Below, one piece after another: positions 32,868 to 42,050 of a stretch of DNA of 64,000 nucleotides. Source of the stretch: Paenibacillus physcomitrellae. Lineage in GTDB: Bacteria; Bacillota; Bacilli; Paenibacillales; Paenibacillaceae. The DNA lies in NCBI RefSeq assembly GCF_002240225.1, contig NZ_CP022584.1, forward strand, positions 1,798,001-1,862,000, given 5' to 3'. Positions within the stretch are counted from its first letter, which is position 1. The number at the start of each line of letters is the position of its first letter. Below the pieces are notes generated by a model. It saw only the letters and a list, made by a program, of their open reading frames with translations. It was not told the origin of the DNA and ran no database searches. The position numbers and the translations under genes were made by a program.

Positions 32868-35465
32868 TTATCCGTGCTGTGCTTCCGCTTGCCCTATAGC
32901 AATCCAAGTGGCAAATCCGCCTTCCTCCGCTACTCCGTTTTGTTTCACGGCTTCAAGCACCGCATATTCGCCTTCCCTGTTCTTCAAAGAAATTTGGATA
33001 CAGGAAGAGCTGCTCATCGCTACGATGATGTAATTTTCGTCCGAAAATTCATTTTTGAAAAACACGTTAAATTCAACTGTATTCTCCCCTGGTTCGAAAG
33101 AGAATTTCGTAAGCCCGAACTGCTGCAGCGCCGCTCCCTGACGGCTCTCCACAGGATGGAACGCCAAGTGCTGCAGCTGAACCGTGCCGGCATTCAAATG
33201 GCGGGCTTCTATCGTCTGCTCCTTGATTTGGCTGCCGTCAACGCCATCTCTTGGCAGCAAGCCTTCCGCGAGCAGCGGCTCAGAGAGATGGAATTTGGAT
33301 ACCGTTTCGGTTTCCAGCTGCAGAGCCCCTACAGCTCCGGGGGCGATATGGCTGGAGTCTACAACCTCTTTGCCGAGATGCTTCGAGGAGACGACTTCAT
33401 CCTTCAGATGGGCGGCCGTGATGCTTGCAGGAGCGATATGACGGGAAGATACAGACTCCTCAGCCAAATGGCTGCCATTAACACTCTTATCGCTGAGATG
33501 ACGCGAAGTGATGGCCTGGTCGGCGATTTTTCGGTCTGTGACTGCGGCTTCGCCGATTTTATCCGTCGAGACGCTTTCAGGAGACAGCTTTAAGGAAGTA
33601 ACCGAATAGTCTTGTAAATGATAAGAAGCAATTTGCTGTCTGCCGACATGATGGCTTTGTACAGCCTCATTTTGAATGGCTCTGAATGTAACCGCCTGGT
33701 CCTGAAGGGCTGCTGCGCCAACGCTGCCTTTGGCCAAATGAACCGCCGAGATCGTGCCTGCATCAATATGATCGGAGGTTACGGCCCCATGACAGATCGC
33801 AGCCGAATCAACCGCCCCTTCAGCAAAATGATAATCCTGGATTGCATAAGGGGCCAGATGCGCGCCATTAACACTATGGACGGCCAGTGCCTGGCTTTCC
33901 ACGCTTTCCGGGGCCAGCTTCTCGGCCGTAACGGCACCTTTTGCCAATTTGTCTTCGGTTATGCTCGCTGTCTGGATTTGCAGCCTGCCTACGGCAGAAT
34001 CGGCAATATGCTGCTGCTGAACCGCACCGGCAGCAATAATTTGCGATTTGACCGATCCTGTCTGCAGATTTCTTTCGCTTACGGCCGCTGTTCCGATATG
34101 ATGTTCTATTACGCTGTCCGGCTGCAGATGCTGCGAGCCCACCGACAAATCCGAAAGATGGCTGCTTTGGACGGCTGCTTTGGAAATATGTCTCTTCAGA
34201 ACAGACTCATCACTCAGCTTAACTGCCAAAATGCTTTGATCCGCTATTTTGGAAGCCGTCACCGATTGGTCGATTAACTGCAGCGTGCCTACCGATTGCT
34301 CCGCCAATTTGGTCTGCAGGATACTGCGGTCGGCCAGATGGCGGGCATTGATTTCTCCTGTTCCGATGTGGCGGTCGGCAATGGACGACTCCTGAATATG
34401 GTGTCCTTCAATACCGCCTTCTACGATGTGGCGGGAAAGGATCGACGAGGATTTCAGATGCTGGGCATCCACAGCGTTCTCTTCTAATTGTCCGCCGCCT
34501 ACGCTCCGGTTGGCCAGAAGCTCTTTCGTAATACTTGCGGTCTGCAGATGTTTAGTTAGAATAGACCCGGAAGCCAAATGACCGCCTGTAATGACACCGT
34601 CACCGATTTTGTCCGCAGTCACAGCCCCGTCCCGGATTTTGGCGGAGGTTACCATCTGATCGCCCAACTTGGAAGAATCGATAGAACCGTTCATGATATG
34701 AACCGCCGCAATAGAGCCGCTGGCTATTTTACTGCTGTCTATGGACTGATCTTGAAGCATTTCAGAGGAGATCAGCATATCGCTTAAATGCCTGGATTGA
34801 ATAACCCCGTCCGCCAGATGATCAGGGCTGATGGATTTCTCAGCCAGCTTGTCGGGAGTAATCGAGCCATCCATGATTTTGGAGCCGTCGACGGTACCGT
34901 TGGCAAGCTTGCTGCCATGTACGGAGCTTTCGACCAGATGGTCTCCGGTCAAAGAGGCTTTGGCTACTTTGGGCGAAGTTACGGCCCCGTCTCCAAGCTT
35001 GATGGAGGTGACGGCAAAGTCGGCAATCCATGCCGTGTCTATCGTGCTCTGCTTCAGCCGGCTCGAATCGATCGTGTTTGGCGCAATTTTATCGCGGGTA
35101 ATCGTAGAATCCGCAAGGTCATCGCCATAAATAAACGGTTCTCCTCCCGCAAACGCCTTGCGTTCCTTAACGTTAAATTCGGCCGACTTGATGATTCGTT
35201 GTTCGCCCCCGGCTGTTTCGTTGCTTGGGTTTGCTGCCGTTGCCGTGCTTGCGCTTGCCGGTTTGGTCCCGAATATCCCATTATCCTCCTCATTTGTAAA
35301 TTCATGAACCAGAGAAGAAGCGGTGCTTTGATGCAGATGAACCGGCTGCTCCCCTTTGCTGTTTCCTTTAGACCGATCAACCAAATCCAATTCATTAAAA
35401 GAAGCCCGGTAACCCGAACCCGTCGTATTTCCTGCACGGGGTTTGGACGCTTTTCCTTTCCTCAA
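32868..35465 (-). CDS. Fibrous decapeptide-repeat protein with WIAG-type C-terminal domain
   Basis: The protein has about 865 residues. A basic, disordered N-terminal part of about 120 residues has no signal peptide or membrane helix. It is followed by 65 tandem 10-residue repeats and a 95-residue globular C-terminal domain ending in FATWIAIGQ. The repeat consensus is [SA]-[IV]-x-x-x-[HK]-[LI]-x-x-[GS]. Similar SVTxxKLxDG repeats occur in phage tail fibres and in Paenibacillus proteins with a WIAG-tail domain, so a beta-helical, perhaps trimeric, fibre is likely. An outer spore-layer or surface role is inference. I favour the TTG at 35465 (AGAGGAG eight bases upstream); an ATG at 35507 and a frame to 35531 are alternatives. 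Confidence 0.85.
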   Translation of the reverse strand: MRKGKASKPRAGNTTGSGYRASFNELDLVDRSKGNSKGEQPVHLHQSTASSLVHEFTNEEDNGIFGTKPASASTATAANPSNETAGGEQRIIKSAEFNVKERKAFAGGEPFIYGDDLADSTITRDKIAPNTIDSSRLKQSTIDTAWIADFAVTSIKLGDGAVTSPKVAKASLTGDHLVESSVHGSKLANGTVDGSKIMDGSITPDKLAEKSISPDHLADGVIQSRHLSDMLISSEMLQDQSIDSSKIASGSIAAVHIMNGSIDSSKLGDQMVTSAKIRDGAVTADKIGDGVITGGHLASGSILTKHLQTASITKELLANRSVGGGQLEENAVDAQHLKSSSILSRHIVEGGIEGHHIQESSIADRHIGTGEINARHLADRSILQTKLAEQSVGTLQLIDQSVTASKIADQSILAVKLSDESVLKRHISKAAVQSSHLSDLSVGSQHLQPDSVIEHHIGTAAVSERNLQTGSVKSQIIAAGAVQQQHIADSAVGRLQIQTASITEDKLAKGAVTAEKLAPESVESQALAVHSVNGAHLAPYAIQDYHFAEGAVDSAAICHGAVTSDHIDAGTISAVHLAKGSVGAAALQDQAVTFRAIQNEAVQSHHVGRQQIASYHLQDYSVTSLKLSPESVSTDKIGEAAVTDRKIADQAITSRHLSDKSVNGSHLAEESVSSRHIAPASITAAHLKDEVVSSKHLGKEVVDSSHIAPGAVGALQLETETVSKFHLSEPLLAEGLLPRDGVDGSQIKEQTIEARHLNAGTVQLQHLAFHPVESRQGAALQQFGLTKFSFEPGENTVEFNVFFKNEFSDENYIIVAMSSSSCIQISLKNREGEYAVLEAVKQNGVAEEGGFATWIAIGQAEAQHG
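33156..35105 (-). repeat. 65 in-phase 30-bp coding repeats
   Basis: These 1950 bases encode exactly 65 decapeptides with no insertion or deletion. Each begins with Ser/Ala/Thr then Ile/Val, has His or Lys at position 6 and Leu/Ile at position 7. The DNA of the units is strongly diverged, so this is an old array held in phase by selection on the protein, not a recent satellite. Confidence 0.93.
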
Positions 35466-35613
35466 GCTGTTCTCTCCTCTCAACAACATACTTCTTCTCG
35501 CATCATATGCAGGCCCATGGGCTTCTGTCACAATCCGCGGAAACCGGATGAGAAAAGGAATAAGCCGGGAAATCCCTTAAGAACAAAAGACCGCCCGCAT
35601 GGACAGCCCCGGT

Positions 35614-35657
35614 TGAAAAAAAGCAATGGAGCAGGCACTCTTCGGCGCCTGCTCCAT
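35614..35657 (-). terminator. Terminator of ctc
   Basis: ATGGAGCAGGC and GCCTGCTCCAT make an 11-bp perfect stem (35626-35636 with 35647-35657). The minus-strand tail TTGCTTTTTTTC completes it. Confidence 0.85.
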
Positions 35658-35687
35658 CTGTTATAAATATTAGGCTCTGCTTGCGCT

Positions 35688-36332
35688 TTACTCCTCAGGC
35701 GCTTCCTCTTTGGAAGCCTCCGGAGCTGCTTCACCTTCACCGCCCGCTTCGGCTTCAGCTTCTTCATCCACTTCTGCGCCACGCGGTACGACAATGGAAG
35801 CCAGCAGCGTATCTTCAGGAACGTGCAGTGTGATTCCCTGTGGAATCGACACATCCGTTACCGTCAGCTTGTCCCCGACTCCGAGATTCGTTACATCTAC
35901 TTCAATCCCTGCCGGCAAATCATCAGGCAGCCCTTCCACTTCAAGCTCTGTGATCAGCGTTTGAAGAATGCCGCCTTCTTTGGTGCCGGCAGCTGTGCCG
36001 TGAAAATGAACCGGGATGCTGACCCGAATCGGTTTATTTTTGGAGACATGCTGGAAGTCCACATGGGCCACCAGGCCTTTGGTCTTCTGAATATCTTTAA
36101 TTAACGCCGGCAGCGTTTCTCCGCCCTCCAGCTTCAATTGGAAAAATTCCGTGCGGCCTGTCCGAGCCACTTTAAGCAGCTCCTTCTCATCGACATGAAG
36201 CTGTTGGCTTCCGATTTGGGACCCGTAAATGACCCCTGGCACTCGGCCGGACTGCCGAAGCTTACGAAGATCTCCATGCGTCATGTTGGTTCTTTTCTCT
36301 GCCTGCAAAGTAACGTTATGACTAGAACTCAT
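35688..36332 (-). CDS. ctc: General stress protein Ctc, ribosomal protein L25 family
   Basis: This 214-residue protein has an N-terminal L25 5S-rRNA-binding domain (about 8-90, with the usual KLRQSGRVPGVIYG) and a C-terminal TL5/Ctc beta domain (about 95-185). An acidic, Glu/Ala-rich tail ends it. It binds 5S rRNA in the 50S subunit and is needed under stress in Bacillus. In B. subtilis ctc is a classic sigma-B gene; here a GGGTAT-type promoter lies about 95 bases upstream. AGGAGG sits ten bases before the ATG. Confidence 0.95.
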   Translation of the reverse strand: MSSSHNVTLQAEKRTNMTHGDLRKLRQSGRVPGVIYGSQIGSQQLHVDEKELLKVARTGRTEFFQLKLEGGETLPALIKDIQKTKGLVAHVDFQHVSKNKPIRVSIPVHFHGTAAGTKEGGILQTLITELEVEGLPDDLPAGIEVDVTNLGVGDKLTVTDVSIPQGITLHVPEDTLLASIVVPRGAEVDEEAEAEAGGEGEAAPEASKEEAPEE

Positions 36333-36428
36333 CTTCCATCAACCTCCTAAATGTAAGCGAAATGAGATTCGCGCTGAAATGGCTGATTCTGCATATCCAA
36401 GTTATTTTTTGCAGCCTTATCCTATTTA

Positions 36429-36453
36429 ATACCCGTTTTGGAGCTGATCTAAC
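36429..36453 (-). promoter_or_regulatory. Sigma-B-like promoter of ctc
   Basis: On the minus strand GTTAGA (36448-36453), a 13-base spacer and a perfect GGGTAT (36429-36434) match the sigma-B pattern GTTTAA-N12-15-GGGTAT in ten of twelve positions. The related sporulation sigma factors F and G recognise similar sites. Confidence 0.5.
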
Positions 36454-36493
36454 CGTTTTGCTTTAATCTTTTGGAGCTTATATGCTTCTAACG

Positions 36494-36522
36494 ACAAAAA
36501 AACCGGCACCCTGAGGTGCCGG
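36494..36522 (-). terminator. Terminator of the ptsGHI operon
   Basis: CCGGCACC and GGTGCCGG form a perfect 8-bp stem with a 4-nt loop (36503-36522), followed by TTTTTTTG on the minus strand, about 100 bases after the ptsI stop. Confidence 0.9.
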
Positions 36523-36620
36523 CACGGCAATAGCCGATAAGATGTGTGTGTTGGTTAAAAACGATTGAAAAAGAAAGAAAAACGGATAAAACTATTAAAT
36601 CAGAAGCAAGAGTCAGACGC

Positions 36621-38333
36621 TTAAGCGTCAATGCTCTTGACCAGTTCAACAACCTGAGCCGCTGTCTGCATAGTTAACGCTTTGGCTGCAAGCTCAGCCA
36701 TGTCCGCTTTGGACAATTTAGAAATTTGCGAACGAGCCGGGAGGATCGAAGTCGCGCTCATGCTGAATTCATCCAGTCCCAGTCCGAGCAGTAGCGGAAT
36801 CGCTGTGGGATCGCCGGCCATTTCGCCGCACATGCCGGCCCATTTGCCTTCTTTGTGCGCTGCATCGATAACCATCTTAACCAGGCGAAGAATCGCAGGG
36901 TTATAAGGCTGATACAGGTAGGACACGCGTTCGTTCATCCGGTCCGCCGCCATGGTGTATTGAATCAAGTCATTGGTGCCGATGCTGAAGAAATCGACTT
37001 CTTTCGCAAATTGGTCCGCGATGATCGCTGTAGAAGGAATTTCCACCATGATACCCAGTTGGATTTCATCGGAAACTTCGATACCTTCAGCAGCCAATTT
37101 GTCTTTCTCTTCAAGCAGCAGCGCTTTAGCTTGACGGAACTCATCCAGCGTAGCAATCATCGGGAACATGATCCGCAGGTTACCGTAAACGCTGGCGCGC
37201 AGCAAAGCGCGAAGCTGGGTGCGGAAGATGTCCGTACGGTCCAGGCACAAACGAACGGCGCGGAAGCCGAGGAACGGGTTCATTTCCTTAGGCAGATCCA
37301 GGTAAGGGAGCTCTTTGTCTCCGCCGATGTCCAAGGTACGGACAACAACCGGTTTGCCTTCCATTTTCTCAAGCACCGTTTTATAGGCGTTGAACTGGAT
37401 TTCTTCCGTTGGCAGCTTGTCGCGTCCCATGTACAGGAACTCGGTGCGGTAAAGGCCAACGGCTTCGCCGCCATTGTCGATAACGCCGGGAACGTCGTTT
37501 GGTGTGCCGATGTTAGCCGCAAGCTCCACATGAACGCCGTCCGAAGAAACAGTAGCCTGATCGCGAAGTTTTCTCCACTCCTCGATCTGAAGCTGGTATT
37601 TCTCCTGCTTATTACGATAGTCGGCAACCAGTTCTTCTGTCGGATTGATAATGACTTTGCCATCCAAACCGTCCACGATCACGAGATCGCCGTTATTAAC
37701 TTTGGCAAGCACTTCTTTGGTTCCCACTACAGCAGGAATTTCGAGTGAGCGAGCCATAATCGCAGAGTGGGAAGTACGTCCGCCGATGTTGGTTGTGAAA
37801 CCTTTGACATATTTACGGTTTAACTGAGCTGTATCGGAAGGCGTCAAGTCTTCGGCGATCACAACCACTTCCTCGCTGATCTCAGCAGGGTTTACGTAGT
37901 TCAGGCCAAGCAGATGAATCAGGACACGTTTGGTTACGTCCTTCATATCTGCAGCGCGTTCTTGAAGATAAGCGCTTTTCATATTTTCAAACATCGCGAT
38001 GAACTGATTCGCGGTTTCGTTCAGGGCATATTCGGCATTCACCATTTCGTTGCGGATCATATCTTCAACCGGGCTGATCAGCTCCGGATCGTTCAAGATC
38101 AGCAGGTGAGCTTCGAAGATTTCGGCTTTCTTGGCGCCAAGCTCTTGAAGAGTGCGCTCTTTAATCGCTTCAAGTTCGGCTTTCGATTTGTCGAGTGCCG
38201 CGTTCAGTTTGGCTACCTCAGCAGCAACGTCGGAGACGCTGCGCTGCTGAACCGTCAAATCCGGATGCTCCAGCTTGAAGGCAGGTGCGATAGCCACACC
38301 CGCCGAAGCTGCAATACCTTCGATTTTGATCAT
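36621..38333 (-). CDS. ptsI: PTS enzyme I (phosphoenolpyruvate-protein phosphotransferase)
   Basis: This 570-residue protein takes phosphate from phosphoenolpyruvate and passes it to HPr. It has the N-terminal HPr-binding helical domain, the phosphohistidine domain with His189 in [12 protein letters not shown], and the C-terminal PEP-binding barrel with the conserved M-C-G-E-M-A-G-D. Its start overlaps the ptsH stop by four bases (translational coupling). Length and motifs are canonical and nothing is missing. Confidence 0.97.
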   Translation of the reverse strand: MIKIEGIAASAGVAIAPAFKLEHPDLTVQQRSVSDVAAEVAKLNAALDKSKAELEAIKERTLQELGAKKAEIFEAHLLILNDPELISPVEDMIRNEMVNAEYALNETANQFIAMFENMKSAYLQERAADMKDVTKRVLIHLLGLNYVNPAEISEEVVVIAEDLTPSDTAQLNRKYVKGFTTNIGGRTSHSAIMARSLEIPAVVGTKEVLAKVNNGDLVIVDGLDGKVIINPTEELVADYRNKQEKYQLQIEEWRKLRDQATVSSDGVHVELAANIGTPNDVPGVIDNGGEAVGLYRTEFLYMGRDKLPTEEIQFNAYKTVLEKMEGKPVVVRTLDIGGDKELPYLDLPKEMNPFLGFRAVRLCLDRTDIFRTQLRALLRASVYGNLRIMFPMIATLDEFRQAKALLLEEKDKLAAEGIEVSDEIQLGIMVEIPSTAIIADQFAKEVDFFSIGTNDLIQYTMAADRMNERVSYLYQPYNPAILRLVKMVIDAAHKEGKWAGMCGEMAGDPTAIPLLLGLGLDEFSMSATSILPARSQISKLSKADMAELAAKALTMQTAAQVVELVKSIDA

Positions 38334-38602
38334 TCTACTTCTCCAAGTCCTTCGTTGATCATAACATCGGAGAGCGCCTGGATCACTTCAGCTTCACTGC
38401 CGCCTGTAGCGGTAAGAGTGATGCTGTCGCCTTTTTCAAGACCGAGGGACAATACGCCAAGAATGGATTTCAAAGTTACTTTTTTACCTTTAGCTTCGGC
38501 AAAAGCTTCGGAGTCTTTGAATTTGTTTGCTGTATTTACCAATGCAGTTGCAGGGCGTGCGTGGATACCGTCTTCGTCAATAATTCTGAATGTCTTTTCC
38601 AT
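38330..38602 (-). CDS. ptsH: PTS phosphocarrier protein HPr
   Basis: This is a 90-residue HPr. His14 in G-I-H-A-R-P-A-T receives phosphate from enzyme I. Ser46 in [11 protein letters not shown] is the site used by HPr kinase in Firmicutes, which makes HPr the corepressor of CcpA. Both are present, so it serves in sugar transport and in catabolite control. It sits between ptsG (97-base gap) and ptsI (overlap). Confidence 0.97.
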   Translation of the reverse strand: MEKTFRIIDEDGIHARPATALVNTANKFKDSEAFAEAKGKKVTLKSILGVLSLGLEKGDSITLTATGGSEAEVIQALSDVMINEGLGEVE

Positions 38603-38699
38603 TTATAATCCTCTCGCTTTCAATAAGTTAGTTATATTTCATGTCCACCATAGTAAGACATTTGAAACTGAATTTCAAATTTTCCCGGCTGGCGAAATT

Positions 38700-40778
38700 T
38701 TACTTGATAGTGATGATGTCGGCTTCGCCGGACTTCACTTCGCCTTTCTTGTTCACCGTTACGACTGCGCCTTCAGGCAGGTTTGAGAAGATGATCGGGG
38801 AAATGATGGAAGGAGCATTTGCCTTCACATATTCCAGATCCACTTTCATGATCGGCTGTCCTGCAGCGACCAGATCGCCTTCGTTAACAAGCACTTCAAA
38901 GCCTTGGCCTTTCAGCTTCACCGTATTCACGCCGATATGGACAAGGACTTCCTTGCCTCCGTCTGACATGATGCCGATGGCGTGTTTGCTCGGGAATACG
39001 TTAAACACTTTACCGTAAACCGGCGAGCAGATCGTTCCGTCGCTAGGCAGGATCGCGAAACCGTCCCCCGTCATCTTCTCAGAGAAGACAGGATCCGGCA
39101 CTTGCGTGATATCCATCAATTCCCCGTTGGCCGGAGCGACGATATCTTCTTTAACCAGCGCATCTCCATCTTGAGCTGCTTCCTGCTCAATTACAGCCGG
39201 TTTCTCTTCGGCCTTCATCGGAGCAGCAGCTGGAGCAGGAACAGGCGTTTTACCGCTCATGATATCTGCGATTTGCGACTTGATCGTATCGGAACGGGTA
39301 CCGAATATCGCCTGCACGTTGTTGCCGACCTCAAGCACGCCGGAAGCACCGAGCTGTTTCAGACGGTCTTTATTAACATTGGCTTTGTCGTTAACTTCAA
39401 TCCGAAGACGAGTAATACATGCGTCCAAATGTTTGATGTTTGTTGGACCGCCGAATGCCGTCAGGATGTTATACGGCAGATCGTCCGTCGAGACAGATCC
39501 CGATGCTGCTCCGTCCTTATCCGCATCCACCGCGGCGTCTTCACGTCCAGGTGTTTTGAGGTTGAACATGCGGATGACAAAACGGAATCCGAAGTAATAA
39601 ACAACCGCGAAGCAGGCACCGATAATGAGGACCCACCACCAGTTAGTCCGGTTAGGAATCACCCCGAACAGCATAAAGTCGATAAAGCCGCCGGAGAAGG
39701 TCATACCGATCTTAACGCTGAGAAGCTGCATCAGCATAAAGGACAAACCGGCAAACACAGCATGCACCGCAAACAGCAGTGGAGCTACGAACAGGAACGA
39801 GAACTCAAGCGGTTCGGTGATCCCTGTCAGGAACGAAGTCAAGGCACCGGACAACATCAGACCGCCAACGATTTTTTTGTTTTCCGGTTTGGCTTCGTGG
39901 TACATGGCCAGCGCAGCAGCCGGAAGACCAAACATCATGAACGGGAATTTACCGGTTGTAAAAGTACCCGCTGTAAACGGAACGCCGTCACGCAGCTGAG
40001 CCATAAAGATGTGCTGGTCGCCGCGGATAATTTCCCCCGCTTTGTTCGTATATTCGCCAAATTCGAACCAGAACGGCGAATAGAAGATATGGTGCAGACC
40101 AAACGGAATCAGGGAACGTTCGATGACCCCGAAAATAAACGCTGACAACGTCAGGTTCGTATCGATCATACTGTGAGATACATAGTTCAGGCCGTCCTGA
40201 ATCGGAGGCCATACAAAGGACATGATGATCCCGACTACGAGAGCCCACACAGCGGTCATAATCGGCACGAAACGTTTGCCTGCGAAGAAACCGAGGTAGG
40301 AAGGAAGCTCGATCTTAAAGTACTTGTTATACATGGTAGCAGCAAGCACACCGACGATAATACCGCCGAATACCCCGGTAACCAGAGTAGGAATACCCAG
40401 CACCCGTGCATAAGCCGGATCGTTAAGAGACAATACATAGTCGTTGACACCCATCACGGTACCCATCGTAATGTTCATAACGAGGTAACCAACAATGGCT
40501 GCCAGACCCGCTACGCCCTCGCCTCCAGCCAAACCTACGGCTACGCCGACGGCAAACAGCAGGGAGAGATTATCGAAGACGACCTGTCCCGAGTTCATCA
40601 GGATGTTGGCCAAGGTTTGAATCCAGTGAGCGTTCAGAGCAGGCACATACTGCAGGAAATCCGGGTTAACCAGCATGTTCCCGATGCCCAAAAGCAAACC
40701 GGCTGCCGGCAGAATCGCTACCGGAAGCATTAGCGCTTTACCGACTCTTTGCAGAACGCCAAAGAAACGTTTAAACAT
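38700..40778 (-). CDS. ptsG: PTS glucose transporter, EIICBA
   Basis: This 692-residue three-domain permease has EIIC (about 1-410, eight or more helices), EIIB with Cys454 in [10 protein letters not shown], and EIIA with His614 in [10 protein letters not shown]. Phosphate runs from HPr to His614, to Cys454, to the imported glucose. The domain order CBA and the length match B. subtilis PtsG rather than a maltose or N-acetylglucosamine permease. The GlcT-type leader supports glucose as substrate. AGGAGG lies six bases before the ATG. Confidence 0.95.
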   Translation of the reverse strand: MFKRFFGVLQRVGKALMLPVAILPAAGLLLGIGNMLVNPDFLQYVPALNAHWIQTLANILMNSGQVVFDNLSLLFAVGVAVGLAGGEGVAGLAAIVGYLVMNITMGTVMGVNDYVLSLNDPAYARVLGIPTLVTGVFGGIIVGVLAATMYNKYFKIELPSYLGFFAGKRFVPIMTAVWALVVGIIMSFVWPPIQDGLNYVSHSMIDTNLTLSAFIFGVIERSLIPFGLHHIFYSPFWFEFGEYTNKAGEIIRGDQHIFMAQLRDGVPFTAGTFTTGKFPFMMFGLPAAALAMYHEAKPENKKIVGGLMLSGALTSFLTGITEPLEFSFLFVAPLLFAVHAVFAGLSFMLMQLLSVKIGMTFSGGFIDFMLFGVIPNRTNWWWVLIIGACFAVVYYFGFRFVIRMFNLKTPGREDAAVDADKDGAASGSVSTDDLPYNILTAFGGPTNIKHLDACITRLRIEVNDKANVNKDRLKQLGASGVLEVGNNVQAIFGTRSDTIKSQIADIMSGKTPVPAPAAAPMKAEEKPAVIEQEAAQDGDALVKEDIVAPANGELMDITQVPDPVFSEKMTGDGFAILPSDGTICSPVYGKVFNVFPSKHAIGIMSDGGKEVLVHIGVNTVKLKGQGFEVLVNEGDLVAAGQPIMKVDLEYVKANAPSIISPIIFSNLPEGAVVTVNKKGEVKSGEADIITIK

Positions 40779-40870
40779 ATATATCCTCCTATAAGAAATG
40801 TGATCAAGCAGCTCAACTCAGGTTAAGATTGCCCCTGAAGCGCTGCTGTACTTGTGGTTTAACAAGAACA

Positions 40871-40995
40871 TCAAAAAAGGCATGAGTTAACAAAGCTTCT
40901 GCCTATGTACCCTTTACTACGGTTATCTTACCCCGTAATGAAAAAGTACAACCAGCAAACTTTGTACAACTCATGCCTGATCGAATCAGTAACAC
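40871..40995 (-). promoter_or_regulatory. ptsG leader: GlcT antiterminator target and terminator
   Basis: The minus-strand leader carries AGGCATGAGTTGTACAAAG (left arm, about 40960-40978), which pairs with CTTTGTTAACTCATGCCT (right arm, about 40878-40895) followed by TTTTTTG. The stretch TTACTGATTCGATCAGGCATGAG upstream overlaps the left arm and fits the ribonucleic antiterminator bound by GlcT. Without GlcT the hairpin stops transcription before ptsG. Confidence 0.85.
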
Positions 40996-41032
40996 GCTAA
41001 ATTTATGAAGTTCTTGTCTTGCCTCGACTGAC

Positions 41033-41061
41033 AGTATAGCACCCTTAAACCGCTTTCGCAA
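41033..41061 (-). promoter_or_regulatory. ptsG promoter
   Basis: TTGCGA (41056-41061), a 17-base spacer and TATACT (41033-41038) lie right after the glcT stop, so ptsG can be transcribed apart from glcT. A cre-like CGAAAGCGGTTTAA overlaps the -35 region with two mismatches. Confidence 0.65.
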
Positions 41062-41064
41062 GCC

Positions 41065-41910
41065 TTAAATTACATGGCGTGGAACAATTCGATTTAAATG
41101 CATCGTCAAGTAACTGATCTCCGCTTGGTAAACCGGCTTGTGCAGCCGCTTCTCCATCACCTTCGTCAGCTTCCAGGCCAAATCGTAAAGCTCCGGATAT
41201 TCGTCCTTCAGGACTTCCTCCAGCTTGCCAAGCTCATGAACCTTTTCCCCCCGCCGGATCCGTTCGATCGCAAAACGCAAATGCGTCAGAAGACGAGCAT
41301 AATCTAGAGAATGGCGCACAATTGAAAAATTCATCTGCTGCTCGATCATATCCACCATATCCGCAATCAGCTGCGAATACGCTTTAACTTCCGTGATATG
41401 CTGGTTCGTCATAGCGCTATGAATATGCAGAGCGACAAAACCGATTTCATCCTGGCCGAGATCGACCCCCATTTTGTCCCGAATCATATTGATAGCGTAT
41501 TCTGCCAGCCGATATTCCTCCGGATAAATTTCCTTCGTCTCAAACAAGAAAGGATTATGAATAGCAATGTCCTGTTCCGCTCTTTTAATAGCAAAAGCGA
41601 TATGATCGGTCAATGCGATATGGATATGTTCATTCAGCGGAGTTTGGCTGTGTTTCGCGACATAAAGCAAAATTTCGTTCAAGACCTCGATCAGCTTCTC
41701 ATCCACTTCGAGTGCCAGCTGCTTATACTGCTCCTGCTCGGCTGCATTTCTCAAAATGAACAGCTTCTCCACCGCTTCATTCGCGATCATTTCACGGGGC
41801 TTGCGGTTAAAGCCGATACCTTTGCCGATGACAACAACTTCTCCGTGCTCGGGATGATTAGCAATGATCACATTATTGTTCAGCACTTTAGCCACCTGAA
41901 GGCCGTTCAC
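41065..41910 (-). CDS. glcT: Transcription antiterminator GlcT, BglG/SacY family
   Basis: This 281-residue protein has an N-terminal RNA-binding CAT domain (about 1-55) and two PTS regulation domains (PRD1 about 70-170, PRD2 about 175-281). Conserved histidines include those in HIHIALTDH, ALHIHSA and the C-terminal TMHLNR. It binds the leader of ptsG when glucose is present; the EII protein phosphorylates and inactivates it otherwise. The gene lies directly before its target. B. subtilis has the same order glcT-ptsG-ptsH-ptsI. Confidence 0.95.
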   Translation of the reverse strand: MNGLQVAKVLNNNVIIANHPEHGEVVVIGKGIGFNRKPREMIANEAVEKLFILRNAAEQEQYKQLALEVDEKLIEVLNEILLYVAKHSQTPLNEHIHIALTDHIAFAIKRAEQDIAIHNPFLFETKEIYPEEYRLAEYAINMIRDKMGVDLGQDEIGFVALHIHSAMTNQHITEVKAYSQLIADMVDMIEQQMNFSIVRHSLDYARLLTHLRFAIERIRRGEKVHELGKLEEVLKDEYPELYDLAWKLTKVMEKRLHKPVYQAEISYLTMHLNRIVPRHVI

Positions 41911-42050
41911 TTTAACACCTCATTTGATAAAAATACATGCCAAATCCCGCTGACTCGGGGTGCAGGCGCACACAGCCGGCGTCAGCGGGACACGCTGATA
42001 CTCCATTATAACTGCCTTCAGGGCCGAACGCTACAGGCAGGATAAAATTT

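Noticed and set aside
33156..35105. 30-bp period read as a DNA satellite or CRISPR-like array
   Set aside because: The DNA units are strongly diverged and vary as codons do; the period is due to a coding decapeptide.
38982..40145. A 387-codon plus-strand frame over ptsG
   Set aside because: Shadow frame of ptsG; no ribosome site and no recognisable domain.
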